DNA of 64,000 nt from Microvirga ossetica (GCF_002741015.1 NZ_CP016616.1:2699501-2763500); one strand, 5' to 3'; positions 1-11,832 are shown, counted from the first letter of the stretch. The notes: generated by a model from the sequence alone, not told the origin. Program-made: numbers and translations.

Positions 1-36
1 TGCTACCGCGTGGAAGAAGTGAAGCGGACGCTGTAA
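1..36 (+). CDS. infB: Translation initiation factor IF-2, C-terminal end (partial)
   Basis: Only the last eleven codons and the TAA stop are present, reading CYRVEEVKRTL. This ending resembles the C-terminal tail of alphaproteobacterial IF-2, which commonly finishes with a short acidic/basic segment and -RTL. The position directly before rbfA-truB-rpsO-pnp matches the conserved nusA-infB-rbfA-truB-rpsO-pnp order, so the identification rests mainly on context. IF-2 is the GTPase that delivers initiator tRNA to the 30S ribosome. The tail alone cannot prove identity. Confidence 0.7.
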   Translation, partial: CYRVEEVKRTL

Positions 37-75
37 AAAAGCCTCCGTTTTCGTCCCACAATCGCCTATCGATCG

Positions 76-107
76 TCATGGCCGGGTCGCTCCCGGCCAT
101 GATCCCT
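76..107 (+). terminator. Hairpin between infB and rbfA
   Basis: An 11-bp perfect stem (76-86 with 92-102, loop of 5) is followed by a short CCTTTT run, so it could end infB transcription. The stem sequence (TCATGGCCGGG and its complement) is also the core of the dispersed hairpins seen at 18.8, 37.6 and 62.3 kb. It may therefore be a repeat unit acting as a terminator or mRNA stabiliser. Confidence 0.5.
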
Positions 108-144
108 TTTGATCGATCCGGTCCAATCCCGGAGATTTAAGACA

Positions 145-582
145 ATGGCCAAACGTTTCGAACAAACCGCCGGACCCACCCAGCGCCAGCAGCGCGTGGC
201 CGAGCTTATCCGTCATGCGCTCGCCGAGGTCCTCTCGCGGGGAGACCTGCAGGACGAGGTGCTGACGAAAAACGTCATCACCATCCCCGAGGTACGCATG
301 TCGCCGGACCTGAAGCTGGCGACAGCCTATGTCATGCCGCTCGGCGGCCGGGACGAGGCGGCCGTGATCAAGGCGCTGGACAAGAACAAGAAGATCCTGC
401 GCCAGGAGGTCGCCCGTCGGGTGAGCCTGAAATTCGCTCCGGACCTGCGCTTCCTTCGGGACGAGAGCTTCGACGAGGCCGCGCGGATCGACGCGCTGCT
501 CCGCACGGAACGGGTGGCCCGCGATACAGGCAGACCCGGCCCCGCCGTGCCCGAGGACGACAAGGACGAGCAGGATTCATGA
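145..582 (+). CDS. rbfA: Ribosome-binding factor A
   Basis: This 145-residue protein is a 30S maturation factor that binds near helix 1 of 16S rRNA during cold adaptation and late subunit assembly. The family signature is visible in the opening ([17 protein letters not shown]), the central [14 protein letters not shown] segment and the [18 protein letters not shown] ending of the KH-like fold, followed by a short charged tail. I chose the ATG at 145 because GGAG lies 10 nt upstream. An upstream in-frame ATG at 109 would add residues unlike the family. The stop overlaps the truB start by 4 bp (ATGA), so the two are probably translationally coupled. Confidence 0.95.
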   Translation: MAKRFEQTAGPTQRQQRVAELIRHALAEVLSRGDLQDEVLTKNVITIPEVRMSPDLKLATAYVMPLGGRDEAAVIKALDKNKKILRQEVARRVSLKFAPDLRFLRDESFDEAARIDALLRTERVARDTGRPGPAVPEDDKDEQDS

Positions 583-1499
583 TCGAAGATCGCCCCGTGC
601 GGCGCCCCCAGGGGGACAGGCCCAAGAAGCGCGACGTCAACGGATGGATCATCCTCGACAAGGGCGTCGGCATGACCTCGACCCATGCGGTCGCCGTCGT
701 CAAGCGCGGCCTCTCCGCCAAGAAGGCGGGACATGCCGGCACCCTCGACCCCCTCGCCTCCGGCATCCTGCCGATCGCGCTGGGGGAGGCGACCAAGACG
801 GTTCCCTTCGTCATGGACGGGCGCAAATCCTACGTCTTCACCGTGGCCTGGGGTGAGGAAACCACCACGGACGACACCGAGGGAGAGGTGGTCGAGCGGA
901 CGGACAAGCTGCCGGACCCGGCCGAGATCGAGGCCCATCTTCCCCGCTTCACCGGGCAGGTGCAGCAGGTGCCGCCACGCTTTTCCGCGATCAAGATCGC
1001 CGGCGAGCGCGCCTATGACCTCGCCCGCGATGGCGAGGTGGTGGAACTGCAGGCGCGCACGGTCGAGATCGACCGCCTGTCCCTGATCCACCACGCAGGC
1101 AACCGCTCGGTGATCGAGGCCGATTGCGGCAAGGGCACCTATGTGCGCGCCATTGCCCGCGATCTCGGCCGCGCACTCGGCTGCCTCGGGCATATCGCGG
1201 CGCTCCGGCGCACCCGCGTCGGACCGTTCACTGAGCACGAGGCGGTCACCGTGGATGACATCGCCACCGATCCGGCAGCGCTACGCCCGGTGGAGACGGC
1301 CTTGAGCGAGATCCCGTCGATCGCGGTCAGCCGCGACATGGCCGGGCGACTGATGCGCGGCCAGTCGATCATCCTGCGCGGACGCGAGGCGCCGCTCTCC
1401 GGCAAGGTCTACGCCACCTGCAACGGGATCCTCGTCGCCGTCGGCGACGTGGAGCGCGGCGAGCTCGTGCCTCACCGGGTGTTCAATCTGGGCGTTTGA
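579..1499 (+). CDS. truB: tRNA pseudouridine(55) synthase
   Basis: TruB converts U55 in the T-loop of most elongator tRNAs to pseudouridine. The 306-residue protein carries the family core: [13 protein letters not shown] near residue 22, then [12 protein letters not shown] with the catalytic aspartate at residue 57, then [17 protein letters not shown] and the conserved [15 protein letters not shown] motif. The C-terminal region fits the short PUA-like domain. Its ATG overlaps the rbfA stop, as in many proteobacteria. It ends before a 460-bp repeat-rich gap, so rpsO probably has its own promoter. Confidence 0.97.
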   Translation: MIEDRPVRRPQGDRPKKRDVNGWIILDKGVGMTSTHAVAVVKRGLSAKKAGHAGTLDPLASGILPIALGEATKTVPFVMDGRKSYVFTVAWGEETTTDDTEGEVVERTDKLPDPAEIEAHLPRFTGQVQQVPPRFSAIKIAGERAYDLARDGEVVELQARTVEIDRLSLIHHAGNRSVIEADCGKGTYVRAIARDLGRALGCLGHIAALRRTRVGPFTEHEAVTVDDIATDPAALRPVETALSEIPSIAVSRDMAGRLMRGQSIILRGREAPLSGKVYATCNGILVAVGDVERGELVPHRVFNLGV

Positions 1500-1961
1500 A
1501 GCACGTCATCCTGGACGAAGCGCAGCGGAGATCAGGGATCAAGTACAGAATAGAGCACTGGGACCCTCCCCACCCCTCTCAGGCCTGCCTGAGAAAACAC
1601 CCGACTTGCGGCGCGGGAGAGTTGGAGCGGGGTGTGAGCGCGAACCTATCAAGCTCCGGCGCCAGCCCCCCTCCCTGGCCCTCCCCCACAAGGAGGGAGG
1701 GGAATAGCGCCTCATCCTGCAAATGGTCGATCCTACTCCAAACCGGCCCATCCCATTGCTCCGCTTGGGAAAAACGATTTCTCTGGCGCTCGGACGCTTT
1801 TCGTGTATGGTGCGCCATCTTTTCGACGGCTCATGCTTCGAAAGACGCGTCCGAGTTCGGACCGCGCTGGACGACATCCCGGCCCGGCCCTTCCGGAGGC
1901 CCCTGACCTGAAGCCCTGAAGGCGAAGGTCTCCTGACAAAACCAACCTGAAAGGATTGACG
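1500..1961. other. Repeat-rich gap between truB and rpsO
   Basis: This 462-bp stretch has no convincing gene; the open frames crossing it have no start signal and no family resemblance. Its central part (about 1561-1701) belongs to the dispersed C/T-rich inverted-repeat family also found near 18.7, 37.8 and 54.1 kb, with runs such as CCCTCCC facing GGGAGGG. The last 200 bases are less G-rich and should hold the rpsO promoter. A TATGGT-like -10 near 1816 is possible but I cannot assign it firmly. Confidence 0.55.
1561..1701. repeat. C/T-rich dispersed inverted repeat, divergent copy
   Basis: This segment shares blocks with the copies at 37741-37890 and 54061-54210: a CCCTCC/GGAGGG stem, a GGTGTGAGC block, and a CTATCAAG.TC.GGCGCCA block. 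It is the most diverged of the long copies. It is noncoding and sits between an operon end and the next gene. Confidence 0.55.
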
Positions 1962-2231
1962 ATGTCGATTACGGCTGAGCGCAAGAACGCGCTTGTGAAG
2001 GAATTCGCCCAGAAGGCTGGCGATACCGGCTCCCCCGAGGTGCAGGTCGCCATTCTCACCGAGCGTATCAACAACCTGACCGGCCACTTCAAGAGCCACA
2101 CGAAGGACAACCATTCCCGTCGTGGCCTCCTGAAGATGGTGTCGTCGCGCCGTTCGCTTCTCGACTATCTGAAGAAGAAGGACGAGAGCCGCTACCGCAC
2201 GCTGATCGAGAAGCTCGGCATCCGCCGCTAA
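1962..2231 (+). CDS. rpsO: 30S ribosomal protein S15
   Basis: S15 is a primary 16S rRNA binder that nucleates the platform of the 30S subunit. The 89-residue length is exactly that of the family, and the sequence shows the expected [32 protein letters not shown] and [12 protein letters not shown] blocks. I use the ATG at 1962, preceded by AAGGA at 1951-1955; an in-frame TTG two codons upstream is unlikely. The gene precedes pnp, the usual rpsO-pnp order, in which S15 often represses its own synthesis and RNase III/PNPase processing couples the two genes. Confidence 0.98.
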   Translation: MSITAERKNALVKEFAQKAGDTGSPEVQVAILTERINNLTGHFKSHTKDNHSRRGLLKMVSSRRSLLDYLKKKDESRYRTLIEKLGIRR

Positions 2232-2542
2232 GCTTTTTGAAACAACTTCCGTCCGGAGCCCGGCTCCGGACGGCCCTCCGGGCACGATCCGAAAAAGTGG
2301 AATCCGATTTTTCGATCAGATCATGCCCAACCGAAAATAGAGCGGATGCGAAGGCATGGCCTGAGGCCGCTCGACACCGTGAGGATCTCAATCCCGGTGG
2401 TCTCTAAGGAGGCGGTTGACGCGATGACCATGGCAGGATCGCAAGGGACTTGTGAGAGCGGCCTGTGCCGTTTTCGGAGTTCCTTGCCGTCTTGCTCATG
2501 GCATCGAGCCCCCCGCTCCTGCTGTCATGAAAGACGTCAAAC
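2232..2542. promoter_or_regulatory. rpsO-pnp intergenic leader
   Basis: This 311-bp region holds a perfect 11-bp stem-loop (2249-2259 with 2263-2273, 3-nt loop) without a T run, just after rpsO. It is followed at about 2279-2333 by a repeat with GATCCGAAAAAGTGG and its near-complement, and by an AAGGAGG at 2406-2412 that does not precede an obvious gene. In other bacteria this interval contains the pnp promoter and the double-stranded RNA cleaved by RNase III for pnp autocontrol. The stem-loop is a candidate for that role, by inference only. Confidence 0.5.
2279..2333. repeat. Dispersed GATCCGAAAAGTGG-type inverted repeat
   Basis: The element reads outward from GGCACGATCCGAAAAAGTGG to a right side ending GATCATGCC, so the two ends are near-complements. 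Related sequence lies at 13187-13260, and a degenerate half at about 52674. It is noncoding. Similar elements are common between genes in this order of bacteria, from general knowledge. Confidence 0.5.
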
Positions 2543-4717
<2,175 letters not shown>

Positions 4718-4746
4718 TTGTATCAAGCCTGAATAAGAACAAAGAA

Positions 4747-4773
4747 GGCGCGGCTTCGGCCGCGCTTTTTTAT
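4747..4773 (+). terminator. Rho-independent terminator after pnp
   Basis: A GCGCGGC stem (4748-4754) pairs perfectly with 4759-4765 through a TTCG tetraloop and is followed directly by six T residues. It lies 30 bp past the pnp stop and is the clearest intrinsic terminator in the window. Confidence 0.93.
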
Positions 4774-4801
4774 TGTCTCAAAGACTTGCACGAACCTAAG
4801 C

Positions 4802-4911
4802 CCTCATCCTGAGGGGATTGCGCGAGCAATCCGTCTCGAAGGATCAGGGCGCCTCCAGTGCACTCTGGATCCTCCTTCGAGACGCCGCTGACGCGGCTCC
4901 TCAGGATGAGG
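4802..4911. repeat. Palindromic CCTCATCCTGAGG repeat, copy 1
   Basis: This 110-bp element begins CCTCATCCTGAGG and ends with the complementary CCTCAGGATGAGG. An inner inverted pair is centred on the GTGCACT at about 4858. It matches copies at 42590, 47869, 51988, 37892 and 49050. It separates pnp from the convergent AraC-family gene. Confidence 0.85.
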
Positions 4912-4945
4912 CCGAGAGGTGTGAACCAGCCTCGCACGGAAAGCC

Positions 4946-5797
4946 TCACTTCAACGGAAGATAGATATCCGTCCGCAACTCGGTCGGCGGCGTATCGCGC
5001 GGGCTGTTGAGATATTCCTCGAAGATCGGGGCGTCTGCAGCCTCGCGTCCCGATGAGGGAAGCCATTGGCCGAAGAGCCAGTCGTAGGCCGCGCGCATGT
5101 CGCCGTAGGGGCCTTTGTACTTGAGCACCGCATGATCGCCGCCTTGGAGCTGCGCTATGAAAAGCGGCGCATCGACGGTCATGGATTCAGGCACAACGAC
5201 GCCAGCCTGCGATCTCAATTCCTGTTCTGGAACGCTCGTCGGATCGTCAAGATAAACGCCGACCATGCGTAGGTCCGGCCGGATCAGACTGCGCTGGGCT
5301 AGCATCGTGAAGAGTAGGTCGAAGCTCTTGCCGATATTCATGTAGGGACCGCGATGCTCGACCGCGATCAGGGTCATAGCAGGAACATTCGTGGTGCCGA
5401 TCTCGTACATGACGTTAGCTCCTTCAGGCATGGGGGATTTGAAAACCGAGTGACTGCCGATCTCGCGGTACTTGGCGGGCGGCAATCCGAAAGCGGCGCT
5501 GAAGGCCCGCGTAAACGAGGCCTGGCTGTCATAGCCCGCTCGTTCCGCAACCTTCGCAATCGGCCTGTCGGTATGGGCGAGATCGGCGGCCGCGCGCTGT
5601 AGTCTCAGACGCCGGACGGTGGCAGTAACCGTTTCACCGAAATGGGTGTGGTAGATCCGATGCCAGTGATAAGGCGAAAGGCACGCAATCTCGGCAAGCA
5701 TATCGAGACTGAGCTCTTCATCAAGATGATCGTGGATATAGGCGGACACCCGCGTGAGGCGGCCGGCATAGCTTTCAGAGATGGCTTGTTCCATCAT
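4946..5797 (-). CDS. AraC-family regulator with GyrI-like effector domain
   Basis: This transcription factor of about 283 residues has two AraC-type helix-turn-helix motifs at the N terminus (ELSLDMLAEIACLSPYHWHRI and the IAKVAERAGYDSQASFTRAF block) and ends its DNA-binding part with FGLPPAKYRE. The C-terminal half (VPAMTLIAVEHRGPYMNIG onward, ending TELRTDIYLPLK) fits the GyrI/SOUL-like effector-binding fold of Rob-type regulators, which bind small hydrophobic or cationic ligands. The start is uncertain: ATG codons lie at 5797 and 5794, and the frame stays open upstream to 5851. No target gene is adjacent. The effector is unknown. Confidence 0.85.
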   Translation of the reverse strand: MMEQAISESYAGRLTRVSAYIHDHLDEELSLDMLAEIACLSPYHWHRIYHTHFGETVTATVRRLRLQRAAADLAHTDRPIAKVAERAGYDSQASFTRAFSAAFGLPPAKYREIGSHSVFKSPMPEGANVMYEIGTTNVPAMTLIAVEHRGPYMNIGKSFDLLFTMLAQRSLIRPDLRMVGVYLDDPTSVPEQELRSQAGVVVPESMTVDAPLFIAQLQGGDHAVLKYKGPYGDMRAAYDWLFGQWLPSSGREAADAPIFEEYLNSPRDTPPTELRTDIYLPLK

Positions 5798-5867
5798 GCG
5801 GCACCCGCTTCGAGGTTGTTGAGGCAACCTTAAGCAGAAGGCCTTTGACAAATCCTGCTCTTTTGTA

Positions 5868-7550
5868 TCACCGCCCCAGACTATCCGCCTGCGGGATGAT
5901 CCAGCTCCCCAAAGGCGCCGCCCGCCCCCTGATCTGCACGATCTGGCGGTCGCGGTCGGAGAGGTCGAGACCGGCGCGGGTGGCGAGGTCTTCGGAGATC
6001 ACGAGCTCCACGTCGAGCTCCTTGGCGAGGCCCTCCAGGCGGCTTGCGGCGTTGATGGTGTCGCCGACGGCGGTGAGGCTGGTGGCCTGGCCGTAGCCCA
6101 TCTGCCCGACGATGGCGGGGCCGGCATGAAGGCTCATGGCGATTCTTAAGGGACGCTCGAATTCGCTCTCGTATTCCTCGTTGAGATGGGCGAGCGCCGC
6201 CTTGATCCGGAGCGCGGCATCGAGCGCCTGTTGTGCCGCCTGCTGCGGCGTCGTGCGCAGGCCGAAGAGGGCGAGCACCCCGTCGCCGATGAACTTGTCG
6301 ATATAGCCGCCCGCGTCCTCGACGGATTCGCCTACCGCCTCGAAATAACGGTTTAGGATGAAGACCGTGTCGAAGGGCAGGCGCCGCTCGGCAAGAGTCG
6401 TGAAGCCGCGCAGGTCGCAGAACAGGACCGCGATCTCCTGCTCCTGTCCCTGGGCGCGGCCGCTGCGGACGAGCGAGGTCACGCCGTTGCGGCCCGTCGA
6501 CAGGAGCGGCACGACGGACACGTCGTGGGTCGGCCGGAACTGGCAGGCGAGCCGCACATTGGGACCAGCCTTGATGCGCGCGAGCGTGCCGCGCTCCTGG
6601 GCAGTCGGCGGCGGCTGGCGATGGTGGCCTTCGAGCACCCGGACCCGGCAGGTCGAGCAGCGCCCGCGCCCGCCGCAGACGGAGATATGCGGAATGCCGG
6701 CGATGCGGCTGGCTTCCAGCACGCTGAAGCCGAGCGGCACGGTGGCGACCTGATCGTTGGGATAGAAGACCCGCACCCGCCGCGACCACAACAATCCGCT
6801 GCGGATAAAGCGGGCCGCCACCGTGGCCGCGAGCAGCCCCCCGAAGAGCGCATAAAGGACAGGTCCGGCCATCGGCAGGAAGTCGGCGGGAGCGGCAGCC
6901 GGATTCTGGCCAAACCGCTCCGGCGCTTCGGCCATGTCCCTCCCCGCCTCCGCAAAGCCGAGTAGCGCAAGAACGGGTACGAGGATGGCCCCGGTATAGA
7001 GAATCAACGCCGCGCTGGAAAACCAGGGTTTCGGGCGCAGCCAGAAATAGATGCCGAGGCAGCCGTGCAGCCAGGCGATGACCAGGGCGATGGCCTGACG
7101 GGCACCGATGTCGGGATTGAGGACCCAGAGATTGCGAACCACTTCCGGGTAGCCGGAATCATGCCCGGTCAGGGCCCATTCGATCCGGGTCCCGACCACA
7201 TGGGCGATCAGGAGGAAGGGCAGGCTCACGCCTAAGGCCAGCTGCGCCGCCTCGCGCAACGGCATGCGCAGGGTCCGCCGCCGGTAGAGCGCCAGCAGCG
7301 CCAGCAGGAAATGTACCAGGATCGATCCATAGAGCAGAACCGTGCCGACCGGGTTGCGCCACAGGCGGTTGAACCAGGCGCGGCCCACCTCCATCGCCTC
7401 GACCGAGACGAGGCCGAGGGCGTGATTGCTGAAATGGGTGAGGAGAAAAGCGCCGAGCACGAGGCCTGTCACCAGACGGATCTCGCGGCTCCGGATCGCG
7501 ATCTGTGAGGCTGCAGCTTCCGGTGCGGCTCCGCCTTGAACGCTTCTCAT
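5868..7550 (-). CDS. cyaC: Membrane-anchored class III adenylate cyclase with 2Fe-2S ferredoxin domain (CyaC type)
   Basis: This 560-residue protein has three parts. Residues about 28-250 form six predicted membrane helices carrying His39, His43, His80, His117 and His162, like the tetra-histidine diheme anchors of succinate-quinone oxidoreductases. Residues about 255-345 are a plant-type ferredoxin domain with Cys292, Cys298, Cys301 and Cys336 (CX5CX2CX34C). Residues about 370-550 are a class III cyclase with metal-binding Asp379 (CDLRGFT) and Asp423 (GDGVLALF) and the VGDTINAASRLE block. The same architecture is known from Sinorhizobium meliloti CyaC, a quinone-responsive diheme and iron-sulphur adenylate cyclase. 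It would make cAMP according to respiratory redox state. ATP rather than GTP as substrate is inferred from that homology. Confidence 0.88.
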   Translation of the reverse strand: MRSVQGGAAPEAAASQIAIRSREIRLVTGLVLGAFLLTHFSNHALGLVSVEAMEVGRAWFNRLWRNPVGTVLLYGSILVHFLLALLALYRRRTLRMPLREAAQLALGVSLPFLLIAHVVGTRIEWALTGHDSGYPEVVRNLWVLNPDIGARQAIALVIAWLHGCLGIYFWLRPKPWFSSAALILYTGAILVPVLALLGFAEAGRDMAEAPERFGQNPAAAPADFLPMAGPVLYALFGGLLAATVAARFIRSGLLWSRRVRVFYPNDQVATVPLGFSVLEASRIAGIPHISVCGGRGRCSTCRVRVLEGHHRQPPPTAQERGTLARIKAGPNVRLACQFRPTHDVSVVPLLSTGRNGVTSLVRSGRAQGQEQEIAVLFCDLRGFTTLAERRLPFDTVFILNRYFEAVGESVEDAGGYIDKFIGDGVLALFGLRTTPQQAAQQALDAALRIKAALAHLNEEYESEFERPLRIAMSLHAGPAIVGQMGYGQATSLTAVGDTINAASRLEGLAKELDVELVISEDLATRAGLDLSDRDRQIVQIRGRAAPLGSWIIPQADSLGR

Positions 7551-7682
7551 ACACGCCTTTCACATCAGCCCGGCGGCGAGAGGCTTTCGGACTTGCCTGA
7601 CGCCATGCAGTTGCACCAGAGTGCGGATTGTCAAATCACGATCCCTGGACGGGTTCCGGCCCCAGGGCCCCCTCAACGAGAC

Positions 7683-8297
7683 ATGTCGCACCTCATCACC
7701 ACCATTGCCGACCTCGAATCCCTCTACGGCGAAGTCAACAAGGGCTCGCTCCTGAAGGAGACGGACCGGATCGTGCCCGAATACCGCGCCCTGATCGAGG
7801 CCTCACCCTTCCTGGCGCTCGCCACCCGGGGGCCGGAGGGGCTCGACTGCTCGCCGCGCGGCGACGGGCCGGGCTTCGTGCGCGTCCAGGACGAGAAGAC
7901 CCTGCTGCTGCCCGACCGGCGCGGCAACAACCGGATCGATTCGCTCAAAAACATCGTGCGCGATCCGGGCGTCGCCCTGCTGTTCCTGATCCCCGGCATC
8001 GGCGAGACCCTGCGCGTCAATGGCCGAGCGGCGATCTCGGTCGAGCCTTCCCTGCTGGAGAGCTTCTCCGTCGACGGCAAAGCACCGCGATCGGTGATCG
8101 CGATCACGGTGGAGGCAGTGTTCTTCCAATGCGCCCGGGCGATCCTCCGCTCGGAACTGTGGAATCCGCAAAAGCATGTGGCGCGCGGCTCGCTGCCGAG
8201 CGCCGGCCGGATCCTCGCGGCCCTGTCGGATAACGAGGTTGGCGGCGACGCCTACGACAAGGAACTGCCGGGACGGCAGCGTACGAGTCTTTATTGA
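7683..8297 (+). CDS. Pyridoxamine 5'-phosphate oxidase-like flavin-binding protein
   Basis: The 204-residue product has the split beta-barrel FMN-binding fold of the PNPOx superfamily, seen in ASPFLALATRGPEGLDCSPRGD, LLLPDRRGNNRIDSLKNI and the GETLRVNGRAAIS strand. The C-terminal VEAVFFQCARAILRSELWNP segment is typical of the subgroup annotated as MSMEG_1061-type. These proteins bind FMN, heme or F420. Whether this one is an oxidase or a stress-related reductase cannot be told from sequence. I use the ATG at 7683; the frame is open further upstream but that part is not family-like. It is divergent from the cyclase gene. Confidence 0.8.
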   Translation: MSHLITTIADLESLYGEVNKGSLLKETDRIVPEYRALIEASPFLALATRGPEGLDCSPRGDGPGFVRVQDEKTLLLPDRRGNNRIDSLKNIVRDPGVALLFLIPGIGETLRVNGRAAISVEPSLLESFSVDGKAPRSVIAITVEAVFFQCARAILRSELWNPQKHVARGSLPSAGRILAALSDNEVGGDAYDKELPGRQRTSLY

Positions 8298-8381
8298 ATT
8301 CGGGCAGGATGCGCTTGACCTGAGCCCCCCTGCCCCCGAAAAAGGCAAACCGCTGGTTCTGGAAAGGCACAAGGACATTCC

Positions 8382-8732
8382 ATGACGATTCAACGCATCA
8401 AGCCCGGCCCGCGCATGAGCGGCGCCGTCATTCACGGCAACACGGTCTACCTCGCCGGCCAGGTCGCCAACCAGAGCGCCGGGCAAAGCGTCACCGAGCA
8501 GACCAAGGAAATCCTCGCGATCATCGACAGCCTGCTGACTGAAGCCGGCACCGACAAGTCGAAACTCCTGATGGTCAATATCTGGCTCACCGACATGAGC
8601 ACGTTCCAGGAAATGAACGCCGTGTGGGATGCCTGGGTCTCGGCCGGCAACACCCCCGCCCGCGCCACCGTCGAGGCGAAGCTCGCAGCCCCCGCCTTCA
8701 AGGTCGAGATCGCCGTCATCGCGGCCAAGTAA
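8382..8732 (+). CDS. RidA family protein (reactive enamine/imine deaminase-like)
   Basis: This 116-residue protein belongs to the YjgF/YER057c/UK114 family, which forms trimers that hydrolyse reactive 2-aminoacrylate-type intermediates. The recognisable parts are HGNTVYLAGQVAN, the KEILAIIDSLLTEAGTDKSKL helix and NTPARATVEAKLAAPAFKVEI with the conserved arginine. It lies 84 bp downstream of the PNPOx-like gene with AAGGA before the ATG at 8382, so the two could be cotranscribed. It looks like the RidA-2/3 class rather than strict RidA, so deaminase activity is not certain. Confidence 0.88.
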   Translation: MTIQRIKPGPRMSGAVIHGNTVYLAGQVANQSAGQSVTEQTKEILAIIDSLLTEAGTDKSKLLMVNIWLTDMSTFQEMNAVWDAWVSAGNTPARATVEAKLAAPAFKVEIAVIAAK

Positions 8733-8751
8733 GCCTTACGAACCAAGCCAA

Positions 8752-8783
8752 AAAAGGAGCGGGCCGAATGGCCCGCTTCGTTC
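8752..8783 (-). terminator. Terminator shared by the convergent ridA-like and BA14K genes
   Basis: A 7-bp GCGGGCC stem (8759-8765 with 8770-8776) has a 4-nt loop. Read on the minus strand it is followed by a CCTTTTTT run, which makes it a good intrinsic terminator for the BA14K gene. The plus-strand side has only a weak T-rich tail. Confidence 0.7.
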
Positions 8784-8800
8784 ATCCGCTCATCCGATTC

Positions 8801-9343
8801 CTACGGGCAGCGATGGCGACGGCCATCATTGCCGAGATAGGTGCCCGAGCCCGGATCGTAGGACCGGAAGCGCTGAGCGCAGTAGGAGACGGCATTGTTG
8901 GACTGCGCGATGGCGCCGCTGACGATGGCTCCCGTCGCCAGACCGATGGCGCCGGCAGCGGCTGCCGAGCCATAGCCGTAGTTATAGCCCGAACCGTAAT
9001 AGCCGTAACGGGGGCCGTAGTAGCGCCCGCCATAATACCGACGCCTATAATTCTCACGATTCACATAGGGACCACCGCGGTACACGCCGCCGCGATAGAC
9101 CTGGCGGCCGCCATATGCGCCGCCGCGATAGACATTACGAGAGCCACGATACCCGCCGCCGCGCGAGACATGGCGCCCGCCGCCCCGGCGTTGCACGTAC
9201 TCGGCCTGCACCGTGCCATCCTGGATCGCTGCGACCAGTTCGCTCACGGGCGCGGTCTGCGTTTGAGCGGCCGAGGCCGGAGCGGTGAGGCCAAGGGCGC
9301 CGAGCGCAGCCGTGGCCGCGACAGCCATGAAGAATTTACGCAT
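8801..9343 (-). CDS. BA14K-like secreted protein, Gly/Arg/Tyr-rich
   Basis: This 180-residue protein starts with a classical signal peptide (MRKFFMAVAATAALGALG... ending near APASAA). A low-complexity region at about residues 52-120 is built from RGG and YRGG units rich in tyrosine. A Gly/Ala segment (residues about 122-145) may be membrane-active. The C terminus CAQRFRSYDPGSGTYLG followed by DGRRHRCP is the BA14K signature. BA14K of Brucella is an immunoreactive lectin-like protein; here function is unknown. It is probably exported. The low-complexity middle is unusual for the family. Confidence 0.8.
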   Translation of the reverse strand: MRKFFMAVAATAALGALGLTAPASAAQTQTAPVSELVAAIQDGTVQAEYVQRRGGGRHVSRGGGYRGSRNVYRGGAYGGRQVYRGGVYRGGPYVNRENYRRRYYGGRYYGPRYGYYGSGYNYGYGSAAAAGAIGLATGAIVSGAIAQSNNAVSYCAQRFRSYDPGSGTYLGNDGRRHRCP

Positions 9344-9417
9344 GGGACAATTCCTCCAATCTTGGAATAGCGAACGCCGCAGAGCTGCAAGTCGTTCCGT
9401 ATCCTAGGAATTTTGAG

Positions 9418-10200
9418 TCATGTCTCGCGGGAACGTGAGGAGCCCGGATCGTGAACCGGGGCCCCATCCTTGCGGCGCGCGGCGCGCCGCTCGTCCGTGT
9501 TTCCATGCATTCTTCCCTGCCCGGTCGGGCAGAGATCAAGAATGGCGCAGCGCCCGCAGGCCGGGCTCGTGAAGAAACAGCAGCGCTGGCCGTGGATCAT
9601 CATGACTTCGTGGTGGTCGTAAACCGCCTGCGCATCCCAATCCCCCGGCAGGAGCGCGGCAAGCGCCACATGGGACGGCCCGACATTCATCGATTGCGCA
9701 ATGAGCCCGGTGCGCTGGGCGACGCGGTGATGGTGACTGTCGACGGGAAGCGCGGCCTTGCGCAGCACCGAGAACGACAGCACGGCCGCGCTCGTCTTCG
9801 GCCCGATGCCGGGAATGCTCTCGAGCCACGCCCGCGCTTCCGCAACCGGCATGGCGCCGAGGAAGTCGAGCGAGAGCCTGCCGTGACGTTCCGAAACGGC
9901 GCGCAAAACCGCCTGCAGGCGCGGTGCCTTCTGCTCGGGCCAGGTCACGCCCTGAATCGTCTCCTCCACCTCTGCCGTCGGCGCTTCCGTCATTGCCTGC
10001 CAATCGGGGTAGCGTGCTTTAAGCGCCTTGAAGGCACGGCCCGAATCCGCGTTGCGGGTGCGGTGGGAGAGGAGCGACGAGACCAGTTCGCTCACCGGAT
10101 CGAGATTGTGAAAATAGGGGATCGGACACTCGTAGACCGCGCAGAGGCGCTGGTGGATCGCCAGTGCCTTGTGCTTCAGGTCTTCCAACTCCGGATTCAT
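9418..10200 (-). CDS. Endonuclease III-like DNA glycosylase (HhH-GPD, 4Fe-4S)
   Basis: This 260-residue base-excision repair enzyme would remove oxidised pyrimidines. The helix-hairpin-helix is ESIPGIGPKTSAAVLSF with the expected catalytic Lys135, and the catalytic aspartate is Asp154 in LPVDSHHHRV. Cys208, Cys215, Cys218 and Cys224 give the exact CX6CX2CX5C spacing of the iron-sulphur loop. The segment SSLLSHRTRNADS replaces the usual LLSAQATD block of Nth, so it is a divergent subgroup and the substrate may differ. I chose the ATG at 10200; upstream lies repeat DNA. It may be a second Nth paralogue. Confidence 0.85.
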   Translation of the reverse strand: MNPELEDLKHKALAIHQRLCAVYECPIPYFHNLDPVSELVSSLLSHRTRNADSGRAFKALKARYPDWQAMTEAPTAEVEETIQGVTWPEQKAPRLQAVLRAVSERHGRLSLDFLGAMPVAEARAWLESIPGIGPKTSAAVLSFSVLRKAALPVDSHHHRVAQRTGLIAQSMNVGPSHVALAALLPGDWDAQAVYDHHEVMMIHGQRCCFFTSPACGRCAILDLCPTGQGRMHGNTDERRAARRKDGAPVHDPGSSRSRET

Positions 10201-10244
10201 CCCGATGCAAGTCGCGAATCGGGAGGGTGGTTCCACCAACCTCT

Positions 10245-10440
10245 CGTCATGGCCGCACTTGTTGCGGCCATCCACGTCTTGGAAACTACTGCGGCGCAAA
10301 GACGTGGATCCCCGGAACAAGTCCGGGGATGACGGTGGTGGTGTCATTCCCGGCCGGAGCGCAGCGAAGGGGAAGGGAATCCATAGCACTGTGCCTGATC
10401 GTGGATCCCCTTCCCGGCCTTACGGCCGCCGGGGATGACA
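10245..10440. repeat. Cluster of intergenic hairpins between the endonuclease gene and hslU
   Basis: The gap contains TCATGGCCGCA facing TGCGGCCAT (about 10246-10272), an ACGTGGATCCCCGGAACAAG unit running into GTCCGGGGATGAC (about 10300-10333), and a GTGGATCCCCTTCCCGGCC/GGGGATGACAGC unit near 10400-10440. The last resembles the unit at 47032-47131 upstream of the yggS homologue. These are dispersed noncoding repeats, and none looks like a gene. Confidence 0.6.
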
Positions 10441-10452
10441 GCGCGTATATCG

Positions 10453-11766
<1,314 letters not shown>

Positions 11767-11832
11767 GAGATGTCTTGGCTCAAAGGGTGATCGTCATCCC
11801 CGGACTTGTCCCGAGGACGGCCATGCGGGTGG

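Noticed and set aside
1496..1911. Open frames in the truB-rpsO gap
   Set aside because: They run through dispersed repeats and lack ribosome-binding sites or family resemblance.
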